A DNA stretch of 64,000 nt from Bacillus tequilensis KCTC 13622 (GTDB lineage Bacteria; Bacillota; Bacilli; Bacillales; Bacillaceae), in contig NZ_AYTO01000034.1 in NCBI RefSeq assembly GCF_000507145.1, positions 310,001 to 374,000 on the forward strand. Reading direction: 5' to 3'. The translations under genes were made by a program, and so were the position numbers. Below, piece after piece: positions 38,067 to 47,063 of the stretch. Under the pieces are notes generated by a model. It was not told the origin of the DNA, ran no database searches, and worked only from the letters and a program-made list of their open reading frames with translations. The first letter of the stretch is position 1. Every line of letters begins with the position of its first letter.

Positions 38067-39023
38067 CTAGATGACGTTGTGAGAAGGCTTCTGATTTTGC
38101 TCAGATATGTCTTCCAGTCTGAGAAGCTCGTTAAAGCTTTCGATGGCAACTTCAACCTGGTCATCCTTAGGTTCTTTTGTTGTTAACAGCTGAAGCCAGA
38201 GACCGGGGTAGCCAAGAAATTTCAGTCCGGGAATATCACGAACTTTGTTTGTCAGCTGCAGAACTTCAAATGATATGCCGAGTACGACCGGTATCAGTGC
38301 AACACGATCTATAACACGCAGCCAAAGCGGATCTGTCGGAACAAGCAAATAGACAAACATGCCGACAATAATCGTAAATAAGATAAAGCTTGATCCGCAG
38401 CGGTAATGAAGCCGGGATTGGTTTTGAACATTCCCCACTGTAATTGGCAAATTCTGTTCATAACAGTTTATGACTTTATGTTCGGCTCCATGATATTGAA
38501 ACACTCTTTTAATGAGCGGTGTCATGGACAGAAAGTAAATGTAGCCGAGCAGCAAAATCAACTTAAACAGGCTTTCAACCGCGATTTGCGCTGTGTCTGA
38601 TGAAAAAATCGGCCTTGTCAGTTCAGCTAAGAAAACGGGAACCAATGTAAATACGAATTTACTGAACAAAAATGATAAGACGCCGATTACCGCAAGGCTG
38701 AGATACATAGACAGCCCGGAGGATTTTTTTTCTTCCTGCTCAAGTGTCCCGTCCTCAGATGGATCGAGTCCGTAGCGTTCGCTTGAAAAATTCAAATGCT
38801 TTGTGCCGTTTGCGCTCGCTTCAATAATGGCCGCGATCCCCCGTAAAAACGGTATCTTTTTCACGATGTTCAGTTTCGGATTGTGTTTGCGGGAAAGCTT
38901 AAAGAAGTCAATGCTTCCATCCGTTCTTCTAATAGCCGTAACGTAATGATGCTTTCCGCCAAACATAACGCCTTCCACAACTGCCTGCCCGCCGTAAGCG
39001 GGCGGAATTTTATGTTTTGACAT
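38067..39023 (-). CDS. yqhQ: Conserved membrane protein YqhQ (DUF1385)
   Basis: 318 residues. N-terminal GGQAVVEGVMFGGKHH is the well-conserved DUF1385 signature, followed by several transmembrane helices (about 110-180, 215-265) and the motif FQYHGAEHKVINCYE with H-x-x-E-H typical of metal-binding membrane proteins. Widely conserved in Firmicutes; biochemical function not established. The 40-base gap to yqhP suggests a joint transcript. Confidence 0.9.
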   Translation of the reverse strand: MSKHKIPPAYGGQAVVEGVMFGGKHHYVTAIRRTDGSIDFFKLSRKHNPKLNIVKKIPFLRGIAAIIEASANGTKHLNFSSERYGLDPSEDGTLEQEEKKSSGLSMYLSLAVIGVLSFLFSKFVFTLVPVFLAELTRPIFSSDTAQIAVESLFKLILLLGYIYFLSMTPLIKRVFQYHGAEHKVINCYEQNLPITVGNVQNQSRLHYRCGSSFILFTIIVGMFVYLLVPTDPLWLRVIDRVALIPVVLGISFEVLQLTNKVRDIPGLKFLGYPGLWLQLLTTKEPKDDQVEVAIESFNELLRLEDISEQNQKPSHNVI

Positions 39024-39251
39024 ATTATCAACCTGCCTATTTCTTTAGGATTGCTAACCATTTCCTTTCACTCTATTGTACAGGAAACAGTGCTAAACCT
39101 CTAGATTGACAGGTTGAAAAATTGCCATAGCCTTGCTTTTTCTACATGCATTATACCCGTTATTTTCAAATTTTACTCACAGATGTCAAAAAGTGTGAGC
39201 TTTTTTATTGACATTTCATTTTTTGGGCACACTTTAACTGGAGGTGCCGAG

Positions 39252-39785
39252 ATGACAAGCGAAAAAGATACAGAACAAAATGAAGAATTGAATGAGAAGC
39301 AAGGGCCGCCTGTTTCAATGGCCGGCAGGGTGGCTGCAACGGGTTTTTGCGGAGGTGTATTATGGAGTTTCATTGCTTATATCGCATATCTGTTTCATTT
39401 TTCTGAAATCAGCCCGAATATGATTTTGCAGCCGTTTGTTCTCGGAGAGTGGAAAAAACATGGACTGGGAACCATAATCAGCATTATTTTGATCGGAGTG
39501 ATTTCGATTGGTGCAGCGTTTCTTTATTTTCTTCTATTGAAACGGTTAAAAACAATGTGGCCTGGTATTTTATACGGCTTGCTGCTTTGGCTGCTCGTGT
39601 TTTTTGTTTTTAATCCGATTTTTCCTAATGTGCGCGCGGTGACCGAACTGAAATCAGATACCATTATTACGACCATTTGCATCTATTTGCTTTACGGGCT
39701 GTTTGTTGGTTATTCCATTTCTTTTGAATACAACGAGCTGAATTCGGAAAAGCTGGCACGTGCGCTGGGAACGTATAGAGAATAG
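39252..39785 (+). CDS. yqhR: Conserved membrane protein YqhR
   Basis: 177 residues from ATG 39252 behind ACTGGAGGTGCCGAG. Charged N-terminus (EKDTEQNEELNEKQGPP) is followed by four transmembrane helices (about 30-52, 72-98, 105-130, 140-165). It resembles other YqhR proteins found in Bacillus close to aroQ-papB-efp. Function unknown. An upstream TTGACA at 39208 may be a -35 element, but I find no good -10. Confidence 0.85.
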   Translation: MTSEKDTEQNEELNEKQGPPVSMAGRVAATGFCGGVLWSFIAYIAYLFHFSEISPNMILQPFVLGEWKKHGLGTIISIILIGVISIGAAFLYFLLLKRLKTMWPGILYGLLLWLLVFFVFNPIFPNVRAVTELKSDTIITTICIYLLYGLFVGYSISFEYNELNSEKLARALGTYRE

Positions 39786-39872
39786 TGTATTATCCTTTTC
39801 CAGTATGATAAAATGTTCACGAGAAGTGAACATTTTTTACATGAGAAACCCTCGCGAAAAGGAGAGATTCAT

Positions 39873-40313
39873 GTGCCTCATTTTTTGATTTTGAATGGAC
39901 CGAATGTCAATCGGCTGGGAAAGCGTGAGCCGGAGGTATTCGGCCGCGGGACACTGACCGATATCGAAACAGATCTTTTTCATTTTGCTGAAGCCTTACA
40001 TATCCAGCTTACTTTCTTCCAGTCAAACCATGAAGGCGATTTGATAGATGCGATACATGAGGCTGAGGAGCAATACGACGGGATTGTTCTGAACCCTGGC
40101 GCTCTGAGCCATTACAGCTACGCGATCAGAGATGCTGTTTCAAGCATCAGTCTTCCCGTGGTTGAGGTGCATTTATCAAACTTATACGCCAGGGAGGAAT
40201 TCAGGCATCAGTCGGTCATCGCTCCGGTTGCGAAAGGGCAGATTGTCGGTCTTGGAGCTGAAGGCTACAAGCTTGCTGTTCGCTACTTATTAAGCCAGCA
40301 AGGGGGAGAATAA
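39873..40313 (+). CDS. aroQ: 3-dehydroquinate dehydratase, type II (with Tyr to Phe change)
   Basis: 146 residues from a GTG at 39873 (ribosome site AAAAGGAGAG); the ATG two bases earlier is in another frame. Type II DHQase: NGPNVNRLGKREPEVFGRGT, FFQSNHEGDLID, LNPGALSHYSYA, VEVHLSNLYARE (His) and the Arg-containing end. The position of the catalytic Tyr in the LGxRxPxxYG motif is Phe (VFG). The enzyme normally converts 3-dehydroquinate to 3-dehydroshikimate; B. subtilis also has a type I enzyme elsewhere, so this copy may be weak or repurposed. papB follows after two bases. Confidence 0.92.
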   Translation: MPHFLILNGPNVNRLGKREPEVFGRGTLTDIETDLFHFAEALHIQLTFFQSNHEGDLIDAIHEAEEQYDGIVLNPGALSHYSYAIRDAVSSISLPVVEVHLSNLYAREEFRHQSVIAPVAKGQIVGLGAEGYKLAVRYLLSQQGGE

Positions 40314-40315
40314 AG

Positions 40316-41377
40316 ATGAAGCTAGAGAAATTAAGAAACCTGTTTGGACAGCTGGGTATTGACGGTATGCTGATTACAAGCAGCACAAATGTACGCTATA
40401 TGACTGGATTCACTGGTTCGGCGGGCTTGGCTGTTATTTCAGGTGACAGGGCAGCGTTTATTACGGATTTTCGGTATACAGAGCAGGCGAAGGTTCAGGT
40501 AAAGGGCTTTGAGATCATTGAGCATGGCGGCAGCTTGATCCAGACTACGGCCGACACAATTGAAGTGTTCGGGATCAAGCGCCTCGGCTTTGAGCAGAAC
40601 AGTATGACATACGGCACATACGCCTCATACAGCGCGGTTATCAGTGAGGCTGAATTAGTGCCTGTGGCTGAATCCGTAGAAAAGTTGCGCTTGATTAAGT
40701 CTAGTGAAGAGATTAAGATATTAGAGGAAGCTGCGAAGATTGCAGATGATGCCTTTAGACATATCTTGACGTTTATGAAACCCGGCATTTCTGAAATCGC
40801 TGTTGCCAATGAGCTGGAGTTTTATATGAGAAGTCAGGGGGCAGACAGCTCTTCTTTTGATATGATTGTCGCCTCAGGCCTTCGGTCAAGCCTTCCGCAC
40901 GGTGTGGCCAGCGACAAACTGATTGAAAGCGGAGACCTCGTTACGCTTGATTTTGGCGCTTATTATAAAGGATATTGTTCTGATATTACCCGTACGGTCG
41001 CTGTAGGTCAGCCTAGTGATCAGTTGAAGGAGATGTATCAGGTCGTATTTGATGCTCAGGCACTCGGCGTCGCACATATCAAGCCGGGAATGACAGGAAA
41101 AGAGGCTGACGCCCTCACTAGGGATCACATTGCTGCAAAAGGCTACGGTGAGTATTTCGGCCATTCAACAGGGCACGGGCTCGGCATGGAAGTTCATGAA
41201 TCGCCGGGATTGTCCGTCAGATCTTCAGCTATCCTTGAACCGGGCATGGTGGTCACAGTGGAGCCGGGCATTTACATACCAGAAACAGGCGGTGTCCGCA
41301 TAGAAGATGACATCGTCATTACAGAAAACGGCAACCGGACAATCACCCATTCCCCAAAAGAACTTATTATTTTGTGA
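40316..41377 (+). CDS. papB: Xaa-Pro dipeptidase/aminopeptidase PapB (M24B)
   Basis: 353 residues, start behind AGGGGGAGAATAAAG. Creatinase-like N-domain followed by pita-bread domain with full dimetal ligand set: Asp in LDFGAYYKGYCSDITRT (two Asp), His in HSTGHGLGMEVHE, Glu in VEPGIY and Glu in GVRIEDDI. It releases N-terminal residues before proline; cytosolic. Between aroQ and efp, an arrangement conserved in bacilli. The stop is 24 bases from efp, so they probably share mRNA. Confidence 0.95.
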   Translation: MKLEKLRNLFGQLGIDGMLITSSTNVRYMTGFTGSAGLAVISGDRAAFITDFRYTEQAKVQVKGFEIIEHGGSLIQTTADTIEVFGIKRLGFEQNSMTYGTYASYSAVISEAELVPVAESVEKLRLIKSSEEIKILEEAAKIADDAFRHILTFMKPGISEIAVANELEFYMRSQGADSSSFDMIVASGLRSSLPHGVASDKLIESGDLVTLDFGAYYKGYCSDITRTVAVGQPSDQLKEMYQVVFDAQALGVAHIKPGMTGKEADALTRDHIAAKGYGEYFGHSTGHGLGMEVHESPGLSVRSSAILEPGMVVTVEPGIYIPETGGVRIEDDIVITENGNRTITHSPKELIIL

Positions 41378-41401
41378 TTGGAATATAGGAGGACATTAAA
41401 C

Positions 41402-41959
41402 ATGATTTCAGTTAACGATTTCCGTACAGGATTAACTATCGAAGTAGACGGCGGCATTTGGCGCGTCGTTGACTTCCAGCACGTAAAACCTGGTAAGGGC
41501 GCGGCGTTTGTCCGCTCTAAACTTCGCAACCTGCGCACTGGTGCAATTCAAGAAAAAACCTTCCGCGCTGGTGAAAAAGTAGCGAAAGCGCAAATCGAAA
41601 CAAAAACAATGCAATACCTTTATGCAAACGGAGATCAGCACGTATTTATGGATACCTCTTCTTATGAGCAGCTTGAACTGGGCGCGGCTCAAATCGAAGA
41701 GGAATTAAAATACCTGCTTGAAAACATGTCTGTGCATATCATGATGTACCAAGATGAAACGCTCGGTATCGAACTTCCAAACACAGTTGAGCTGAAAGTT
41801 GTTGAAACCGAACCCGGTATTAAAGGTGATACGGCATCAGGCGGTACAAAACCTGCGAAAACGGAAACCGGCCTTGTTGTCAACGTGCCGTTCTTTGTGA
41901 ACGAAGGCGACACACTTGTTGTCAATACATCAGACGGTTCTTACGTTTCAAGAGCATAG
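41402..41959 (+). CDS. efp: Translation elongation factor P
   Basis: 185 residues from ATG 41402 behind TAGGAGGACATTAAAC. Three-domain EF-P with modification lysine Lys32 in [14 protein letters not shown], the position receiving 5-aminopentanol in B. subtilis. EF-P relieves ribosome stalling at polyproline. Its placement after a proline-specific peptidase is noted but might be coincidental. Codon use is clearly more biased (GCG, CGC, AAA) than neighbours, fitting high expression. A terminator follows. Confidence 0.97.
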   Translation: MISVNDFRTGLTIEVDGGIWRVVDFQHVKPGKGAAFVRSKLRNLRTGAIQEKTFRAGEKVAKAQIETKTMQYLYANGDQHVFMDTSSYEQLELGAAQIEEELKYLLENMSVHIMMYQDETLGIELPNTVELKVVETEPGIKGDTASGGTKPAKTETGLVVNVPFFVNEGDTLVVNTSDGSYVSRA

Positions 41960-41970
41960 AAAGAAAAAAG

Positions 41971-42006
41971 AAGTCTGTTCCCAAATGGGAGCAGGCTTTT
42001 TTTTGT
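41971..42006 (+). terminator. Terminator of efp
   Basis: AAGTCTGTTCCC and GGGAGCAGGCTT form an 11-bp stem with a 4-base loop, then T8. Confidence 0.92.
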
Positions 42007-42103
42007 GCCCAAAAACAGAATCTTTCTTTTATACGAAAATGACAAGACTACTTCCGGAAGCTAGAGCATATCATATAAAAAAATGGGAGGTTGGGAGAGT
42101 GTC

Positions 42104-42385
42104 ATGAAATTTTTGCTTGGAAACATCAATTCTACGGTTTTAACGATGGCCGGCTTGCGCGTTTTATCCTCTATGATTGAGCTGACGGCAGCGATTATCA
42201 TGCTTGTGACAAACGATGTTCGGAAGGCGGTTGTGGTAAACAGCATTCTTGCTATTGTCGGTCCGCTGATATTTATCATCACCATGACTGTCGGAATCTA
42301 CCAAATTGCCGGGCAGTTGTCGTATGCAAAGCTGATTCTGATTTTTACGGGTGTTGTTTTGATTTTAGCGGGTGTTCATAAATAA
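42104..42385 (+). CDS. yqhV: Small membrane protein YqhV
   Basis: 93 residues from ATG 42104, behind GGGAGGTTGGGAGAGTGTC. Three hydrophobic helices (about 14-36, 44-64 and 70-90) and very few charged residues. Precedes the sporulation operon spoIIIA by 74 bases; I recall yqhV being found together with spoIIIA in related spore-formers, which suggests mother-cell membrane function, but no domain tells what. DUF2619 type. Confidence 0.86.
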   Translation: MKFLLGNINSTVLTMAGLRVLSSMIELTAAIIMLVTNDVRKAVVVNSILAIVGPLIFIITMTVGIYQIAGQLSYAKLILIFTGVVLILAGVHK

Positions 42386-42394
42386 AGAGAGCTT

Positions 42395-42423
42395 GTCATA
42401 AAGTCTGCCTCACATCATACATT
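42395..42423 (+). promoter_or_regulatory. Sigma-E promoter of spoIIIAA
   Basis: GTCATAA at 42395-42401 and CATACATT at 42416-42423 with 14 bp between. Both elements fit the sigma-E consensus (GTMATA and CATACAMT). It is 37 bases before the spoIIIAA start, agreeing with mother-cell expression of the operon. Confidence 0.85.
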
Positions 42424-42459
42424 TTAAAGAAGCCGATCGGTAGAAAGGAGGAGGCTCTG

Positions 42460-43383
42460 TTGAATGAAATCGCTGAGGTTCTCCCTGAATCCATGAAAAA
42501 CGCCCTTTCTGAAATACCGGAACATCAATGGCTGGAAATCGAAGAAGTCAGAATTCGCGTCAACCGCCCTGTTGAATTGACTCGAAAAGGACAACCTGTT
42601 TTTTTGTCCTATGCGGGCACGGTCGAGGATGCCCATCTGATCCTCAGCCGGCTCAGCAATTATAGTATGTATACGCTCGAGGAAGAGCTGAAGAAAGGAT
42701 ATGTCACGATCAGAGGCGGCCACAGAGTCGGACTGGCAGGCAGAGTCATTACGGAAAACGGAGGTGTGAAAGGCCTCCGTGACATCACATCTTTTAATAT
42801 ACGAATTGCCCGGCAAAAGCTGGGGATTGCGGAACCGCTGCTTCCATACTTATATCAAAACAGCTGGCGAAATACGCTGATTATCGGACCGCCGCAAACC
42901 GGTAAAACAACACTTCTCCGGGATCTTGCGAGACTCTCGAGCACCGGTAAAGACGGCATGTTGCCCGTGAAAACAGGAATCGTCGACGAAAGGTCAGAAA
43001 TTGCCGGATGCCTGCGCGGCATTCCGCAGCATCAATTTGGACGGAGGGTTGACGTATTAGACGCCTGTCCGAAGGCTGAGGGGCTGATGATGATGATTCG
43101 TTCGATGAGTCCCGAGGTGATCATTGTCGATGAAATCGGGCGTATGGAAGATACAGATGCCCTTCTTGAGGCGCTCCATGCAGGTGTTTCAGTAATCGTA
43201 TCGGCGCATGGCTGGAGCTTATCCGACCTGATGAAGCGGCCTTCATTGAAGCGTTTGTGGGAAGAAAGAGCCTTTGACCGCTATTTGGAATTATCGAGAG
43301 CAAAGGGGCCGGGCACAGTAAGCCGCATGTATGACAAAGATGGACATGTGCTGTCTGGGACGATGGATGTGAAGACATGCTGA
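42460..43383 (+). CDS. spoIIIAA: Stage III sporulation ATPase SpoIIIAA
   Basis: 307 residues from a TTG start behind AAAGGAGGAGGCTC. Secretion-type AAA ATPase with Walker A GPPQTGKTTLL (about residues 143-153), Walker B-like IIVDEIGRME and an Arg finger candidate in TGIVDERSEI. Energises the mother-cell side of the SpoIIIA-SpoIIQ feeding-tube complex needed to keep the forespore active. First of eight genes; overlaps spoIIIAB by 7 bases. Confidence 0.97.
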   Translation: MNEIAEVLPESMKNALSEIPEHQWLEIEEVRIRVNRPVELTRKGQPVFLSYAGTVEDAHLILSRLSNYSMYTLEEELKKGYVTIRGGHRVGLAGRVITENGGVKGLRDITSFNIRIARQKLGIAEPLLPYLYQNSWRNTLIIGPPQTGKTTLLRDLARLSSTGKDGMLPVKTGIVDERSEIAGCLRGIPQHQFGRRVDVLDACPKAEGLMMMIRSMSPEVIIVDEIGRMEDTDALLEALHAGVSVIVSAHGWSLSDLMKRPSLKRLWEERAFDRYLELSRAKGPGTVSRMYDKDGHVLSGTMDVKTC

Positions 43384-43892
43384 AGCTGCTGGGCGCTGTA
43401 TTCATTGTAGTAGCGACAACATGGACAGGTTTTGAGATGGCGAAGATTTATACGGAACGGCCGCGGCAAATCCGTCAGCTGCGTGCGGCGCTCCAATCCC
43501 TTGAGGCTGAAATCATGTATGGCCATACACCGCTGCATATTGCTTCACAGCAGATTGCCAAGCAGCTTGCACAGCCTGTTTCGGCTCTTTTTATTACGTT
43601 CAGTGATCAGCTGGACAAGGGAAGCGATTCCGCGAAAACAGCGTGGGAGCAAAGCTTAAAACAGGTGTGGAATGCCATGTCTCTGAAAAAAAACGAATAC
43701 GAAGTGCTGAAGCAGTTTGGCGAGACGCTCGGTATTCATGATCGAATCTCGCAGCAAAAGCATATCAAGCTGGCGCTGACACATTTGGAAGCCTCGGAAG
43801 CGGATGCTGAACAGGCACAAGCAAAAAATGAAAAGATGATAAAAAGTTTAGGCTTTTTAGCAGGCTTGTTACTCATTCTTCTATTGATGTAA
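43377..43892 (+). CDS. spoIIIAB: Stage III sporulation protein SpoIIIAB
   Basis: 171 residues. N-terminal hydrophobic helix (about 2-18) and C-terminal hydrophobic helix (about 153-171) enclose a helical domain with Gln/Lys/Glu. Related to GspF-like platform proteins of type II secretion, and thought to form the inner-membrane base with SpoIIIAA. Starts inside the end of spoIIIAA. Confidence 0.96.
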   Translation: MLKLLGAVFIVVATTWTGFEMAKIYTERPRQIRQLRAALQSLEAEIMYGHTPLHIASQQIAKQLAQPVSALFITFSDQLDKGSDSAKTAWEQSLKQVWNAMSLKKNEYEVLKQFGETLGIHDRISQQKHIKLALTHLEASEADAEQAQAKNEKMIKSLGFLAGLLLILLLM

Positions 43893-43914
43893 ACGTGAGG
43901 GGAGCAAAAATAAA

Positions 43915-44121
43915 ATGGGAGTAGACGTGAATGTCATATTTCAAATCGCCGGAGTGGGGATCGTAGTGGCATTTTTACACACGATTTTGGATCAAATGGG
44001 CAAAAAAGAATACGCCCAGTGGGTGACGCTGTTGGGTTTTATCTATATTTTATTTATGGTTGCCACGATTGTAGATGACCTTTTTAAAAAGATCAAAGCT
44101 GTGTTTTTATTTCAAGGATAG
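43915..44121 (+). CDS. spoIIIAC: Stage III sporulation protein SpoIIIAC
   Basis: 68 residues behind GTGAGGGGAGCAAAAATAAA. Two hydrophobic helices (about 6-26 and 38-58) and a short basic tail (KKIKAVFLFQG). Small integral membrane subunit of the SpoIIIA complex, paralogous in layout to SpoIIIAD. Confidence 0.95.
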   Translation: MGVDVNVIFQIAGVGIVVAFLHTILDQMGKKEYAQWVTLLGFIYILFMVATIVDDLFKKIKAVFLFQG

Positions 44122-44127
44122 GGGGGC

Positions 44128-44529
44128 TTGCAGATTGACATTGTTCAAATTGTAGGTTTAGGGCTGATTGCCACCTTCCTTTCTTTAATTGTCAAAGAAC
44201 AAAAGCCGACCTTTGCGTTTTTAATCGTCGTGTTTGCCGGCTGTGCCATTTTTCTTTATTTGGTAGACCAAATCTATGACATTATTCGAATGATAGAAAA
44301 AATCGCGATGAATGCAAATGTCAACATGGTTTATGTTGAGACGATTTTAAAAATTATCGGAATCGCCTATATTGCTGAATTCGGGGCCCAGCTCACCAAA
44401 GACGCCGGACAAGGGGCCATCGCTTCGAAAATAGAATTGGCGGGGAAAATTTTAATTCTCGTGATGGCTGTGCCGATTTTAACAGTCATTATCGAAACAA
44501 TTCTCGGACTTATACCTTCTATGTCATAA
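44128..44529 (+). CDS. spoIIIAD: Stage III sporulation protein SpoIIIAD
   Basis: 133 residues from a TTG start; an AAGGA at the end of spoIIIAC sits 9 bases upstream. Four hydrophobic helices (about 5-20, 29-49, 72-92 and 106-128). First half is homologous in pattern to SpoIIIAC, suggesting an ancient duplication. Membrane subunit of the SpoIIIA channel. Six bases after spoIIIAC. Confidence 0.95.
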   Translation: MQIDIVQIVGLGLIATFLSLIVKEQKPTFAFLIVVFAGCAIFLYLVDQIYDIIRMIEKIAMNANVNMVYVETILKIIGIAYIAEFGAQLTKDAGQGAIASKIELAGKILILVMAVPILTVIIETILGLIPSMS

Positions 44530-44547
44530 CCGAAAGGAGGCGGTAGA

Positions 44548-45747
44548 TTGAAGCGTTTTCAATGGGCTTTTCTTCTGGTCGTGCTGCTCATAGCGGGACG
44601 AGCTGACATTGTACAAGCAGCCGGAGACGCCGAACAAACGGAAAACCATGCTGAAACGGCTGAGCAATTAGCGGAAAGGACAGCGGCCTCGCTTGAAACA
44701 GATAAGATCGGTGAATTTTGGAATGATATTATGACAGAGTACGGCGGACTGCTGCCGGAAAGCCAAAAAGGCAGCTTAATTGAGTTTATCAATGGCGATA
44801 AATCATTTTCACCGCAAGAATGGCTGAAAGCTCTCTTTTCTTATTTGTTCCATGAAGTGCTGGCCAATGGTAAGCTGCTGGGCACATTGATTTTGCTCAC
44901 GATTTTTTGCGTCATCCTGCAGCTTCTGCAAAATGCGTTTCAACAAAGCACCGTCAGCAAGGTCGCCTACTCAATTGTGTATATGGTGCTGATTATCCTT
45001 GCGCTGAACAGTTTTCATGTGGCAATCAATTATGCAACAGAGGCCATTCAGACGATGACCAGCTTTATACTGGCGCTCATTCCGCTCCTCTTGGCGCTTT
45101 TGGCTTCCTCAGGCGGAGCTGTATCTGCTGCCTTCTTTCATCCTGTTATCCTCTTTCTGATGAATACGAGCGGTCTCTTGATTCAGAATATTGTCATGCC
45201 GTTGATTTTCTTATCAGCGATTTTAAGCATCGTCAGCACAATGACCGAGCAATATAAAGTCACGCAGCTGGCCAACCTGCTCAGAAATATCGCCATCGGA
45301 GCACTGGCCGTCTTTCTCACCATCTTTCTCGGCGTCATTTCTGTTCAAGGGGCTTCAGCTGCAGTGACAGACGGCATTACGCTCAGGACGGCTAAATTCA
45401 TAACCGGAAACTTTATTCCTGTGCTTGGCCGAATGTTTACAGATGCGACAGATACAGTGATCAGCGCTTCCTTATTGCTGAAAAATACAGTAGGAATTCT
45501 CGGTGTCGCGATTTTGATCTGTATTGCGGCTTTTCCGGCAATCAAAGTGCTCTCCCTCGCTTTTATTTATAAGCTGGCAGCCGCAATTCTTCAGCCGCTT
45601 GGTGGCGGGCCCGTCATTACCTGCCTGGATGTTATCAGCAAAAGCGTGATTTATATTTTTGCCGCTCTCGCCATTGTGTCTCTCATGTTTTTTTTAAGCC
45701 TTACCGTCATAATCACAGCCGGAAACCTCACGATGATGATGAAATAA
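44548..45747 (+). CDS. spoIIIAE: Stage III sporulation protein SpoIIIAE
   Basis: 399 residues from a TTG start behind AAAGGAGGCGGTAGA. N-terminal signal peptide (about 1-25, AQAA-type end), a hydrophilic extracytoplasmic segment (about 26-110) and then about seven transmembrane helices. Permease-like core of the SpoIIIA apparatus. It has the strongest hydrophobic content in the operon. Confidence 0.96.
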   Translation: MKRFQWAFLLVVLLIAGRADIVQAAGDAEQTENHAETAEQLAERTAASLETDKIGEFWNDIMTEYGGLLPESQKGSLIEFINGDKSFSPQEWLKALFSYLFHEVLANGKLLGTLILLTIFCVILQLLQNAFQQSTVSKVAYSIVYMVLIILALNSFHVAINYATEAIQTMTSFILALIPLLLALLASSGGAVSAAFFHPVILFLMNTSGLLIQNIVMPLIFLSAILSIVSTMTEQYKVTQLANLLRNIAIGALAVFLTIFLGVISVQGASAAVTDGITLRTAKFITGNFIPVLGRMFTDATDTVISASLLLKNTVGILGVAILICIAAFPAIKVLSLAFIYKLAAAILQPLGGGPVITCLDVISKSVIYIFAALAIVSLMFFLSLTVIITAGNLTMMMK

Positions 45748-45760
45748 AGGAGGCTGGCAG

Positions 45761-46381
45761 ATGAGTTTTTTAACTGAATGGCTTACCACCATCGTGTTGT
45801 TTATCCTATTTGCAATTGTGATCGACATGCTGCTGCCGAGCTCCAGCATGCAAAAGTACGCAAAAATGGTAGTCAGCCTGCTCTTGATTGTCGTCATGCT
45901 CACTCCGATTTTTAAGCTTTTCAATACAGACCCCGAAGTCATCTTTGAATACCTCACAAAAAACGGGCAGTCAGAGTCTGCCGATATAAAAAATCAAGTC
46001 AATTCAAAAAAAATAGAAATACAAGCTTCCCAGCGCGCATATATTTTAGAAGAAATGGCTGTCCAATTAAAACAGAAAGCGGAGGAGAGATTCAGTCATG
46101 ATGAATACAAAGTAGGCCGCATCAAACTGATGGCGGGAGAAAAGGTAGATTCAGAAGAGGATATTAAAACAATCAGCGTGTACATGGCCCCGTCTTCTGA
46201 AAAAACAGTCCAAACGGTCGCGCCGGTCAACATTGATACAGATCACGCATACGTAACGAAAGAAGCAGCAGAACAAAAAGAAGCCAGACAAATCCAGTCA
46301 CAGCTTGCGGACATTTGGGAAATCGGAAGTGAGAAAATTACGGTTCATATGGAAGGCGGGGAGAGTGTCGGCAATGAATAA
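45761..46381 (+). CDS. spoIIIAF: Stage III sporulation protein SpoIIIAF
   Basis: 206 residues behind AAAGGAGGCTGGCAG. Two N-terminal helices (about 6-24 and 36-54), then a soluble domain with the EscJ/PrgK-type ring-building pattern seen in SpoIIIAF-AH. Domain faces the intermembrane space between mother cell and forespore. It overlaps spoIIIAG by 8 bases. Confidence 0.95.
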   Translation: MSFLTEWLTTIVLFILFAIVIDMLLPSSSMQKYAKMVVSLLLIVVMLTPIFKLFNTDPEVIFEYLTKNGQSESADIKNQVNSKKIEIQASQRAYILEEMAVQLKQKAEERFSHDEYKVGRIKLMAGEKVDSEEDIKTISVYMAPSSEKTVQTVAPVNIDTDHAYVTKEAAEQKEARQIQSQLADIWEIGSEKITVHMEGGESVGNE

Positions 46382-47063
46382 AAACGGATTATGGAATGTT
46401 TTGAAAAAGCAGTTTCTCCCGGGGCAAACGAAGGACGGTGAAAAGCCGAAGCTGACCAAATATCATTACTTTCTGTTCGTTTTTGTTCTCGGAGTTTCCT
46501 TTATGCTTGTCAGCCAGCTGTTTTCTTCACCTGAGAAAACAGAAAGCGCCAAAACGATAACGGCCGTATCATCACAAGATGCCGCAGACGGCAAAGAGAA
46601 AACAGCCGAAGTGTTTAAAGCCTCTAAATCTGATAAACCTAAAGACTCGATCGATGACTATGAAAAAGAATACGAAAATCAGCTGAAGGAAATTCTTGAA
46701 ACCATCATAGGTGTAGAGGATGTCTCGGTTGTCGTGAATGTTGACGCAACGTCGCTGAAAGTATACGAAAAAAACAAATCAAACAAAAATACAACCACTG
46801 AAGAAACAGACAAAGAAGGCGGAACAAGAAGTGTGACTGACCAGACATCAGAAGAGGAAATTGTCATGATCAAAAATGGCGATAAAGAAACACCCGTCGT
46901 CGTCCAAACGAAAAAGCCTGATATACGCGGTGTACTCGTTGTTGCTCAAGGAGTGGACAACGTTCAAATAAAACAAACCATTATTGAAGCGGTGACACGG
47001 GTCCTGGATGTTCCAAGCCACCGGGTTGCGGTTGCCCCTAAAAAAATAAAGGAGGATTCATAA
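46374..47063 (+). CDS. spoIIIAG: Stage III sporulation ring protein SpoIIIAG
   Basis: 229 residues from ATG 46374 (AAGGCGGGGAGAG upstream). A transmembrane helix (about 30-50), a charged linker and a ring-building domain with KEILETIIGVEDVSVVVNVD, interrupted by a Thr/Lys/Glu-rich insertion (NKNTTTEETDKEGGTRSV, about residues 138-157) that forms the beta-triangle in the known 30-mer ring. Channel component. The stop adjoins the spoIIIAH start without a gap. Confidence 0.96.
   Translation: MNKNGLWNVLKKQFLPGQTKDGEKPKLTKYHYFLFVFVLGVSFMLVSQLFSSPEKTESAKTITAVSSQDAADGKEKTAEVFKASKSDKPKDSIDDYEKEYENQLKEILETIIGVEDVSVVVNVDATSLKVYEKNKSNKNTTTEETDKEGGTRSVTDQTSEEEIVMIKNGDKETPVVVQTKKPDIRGVLVVAQGVDNVQIKQTIIEAVTRVLDVPSHRVAVAPKKIKEDS

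Noticed and set aside
37623-38186. 187-codon plus-strand frame opposite yqhP
   Set aside because: yqhP has a strong ribosome site and membrane-protein pattern; the opposite frame has neither.
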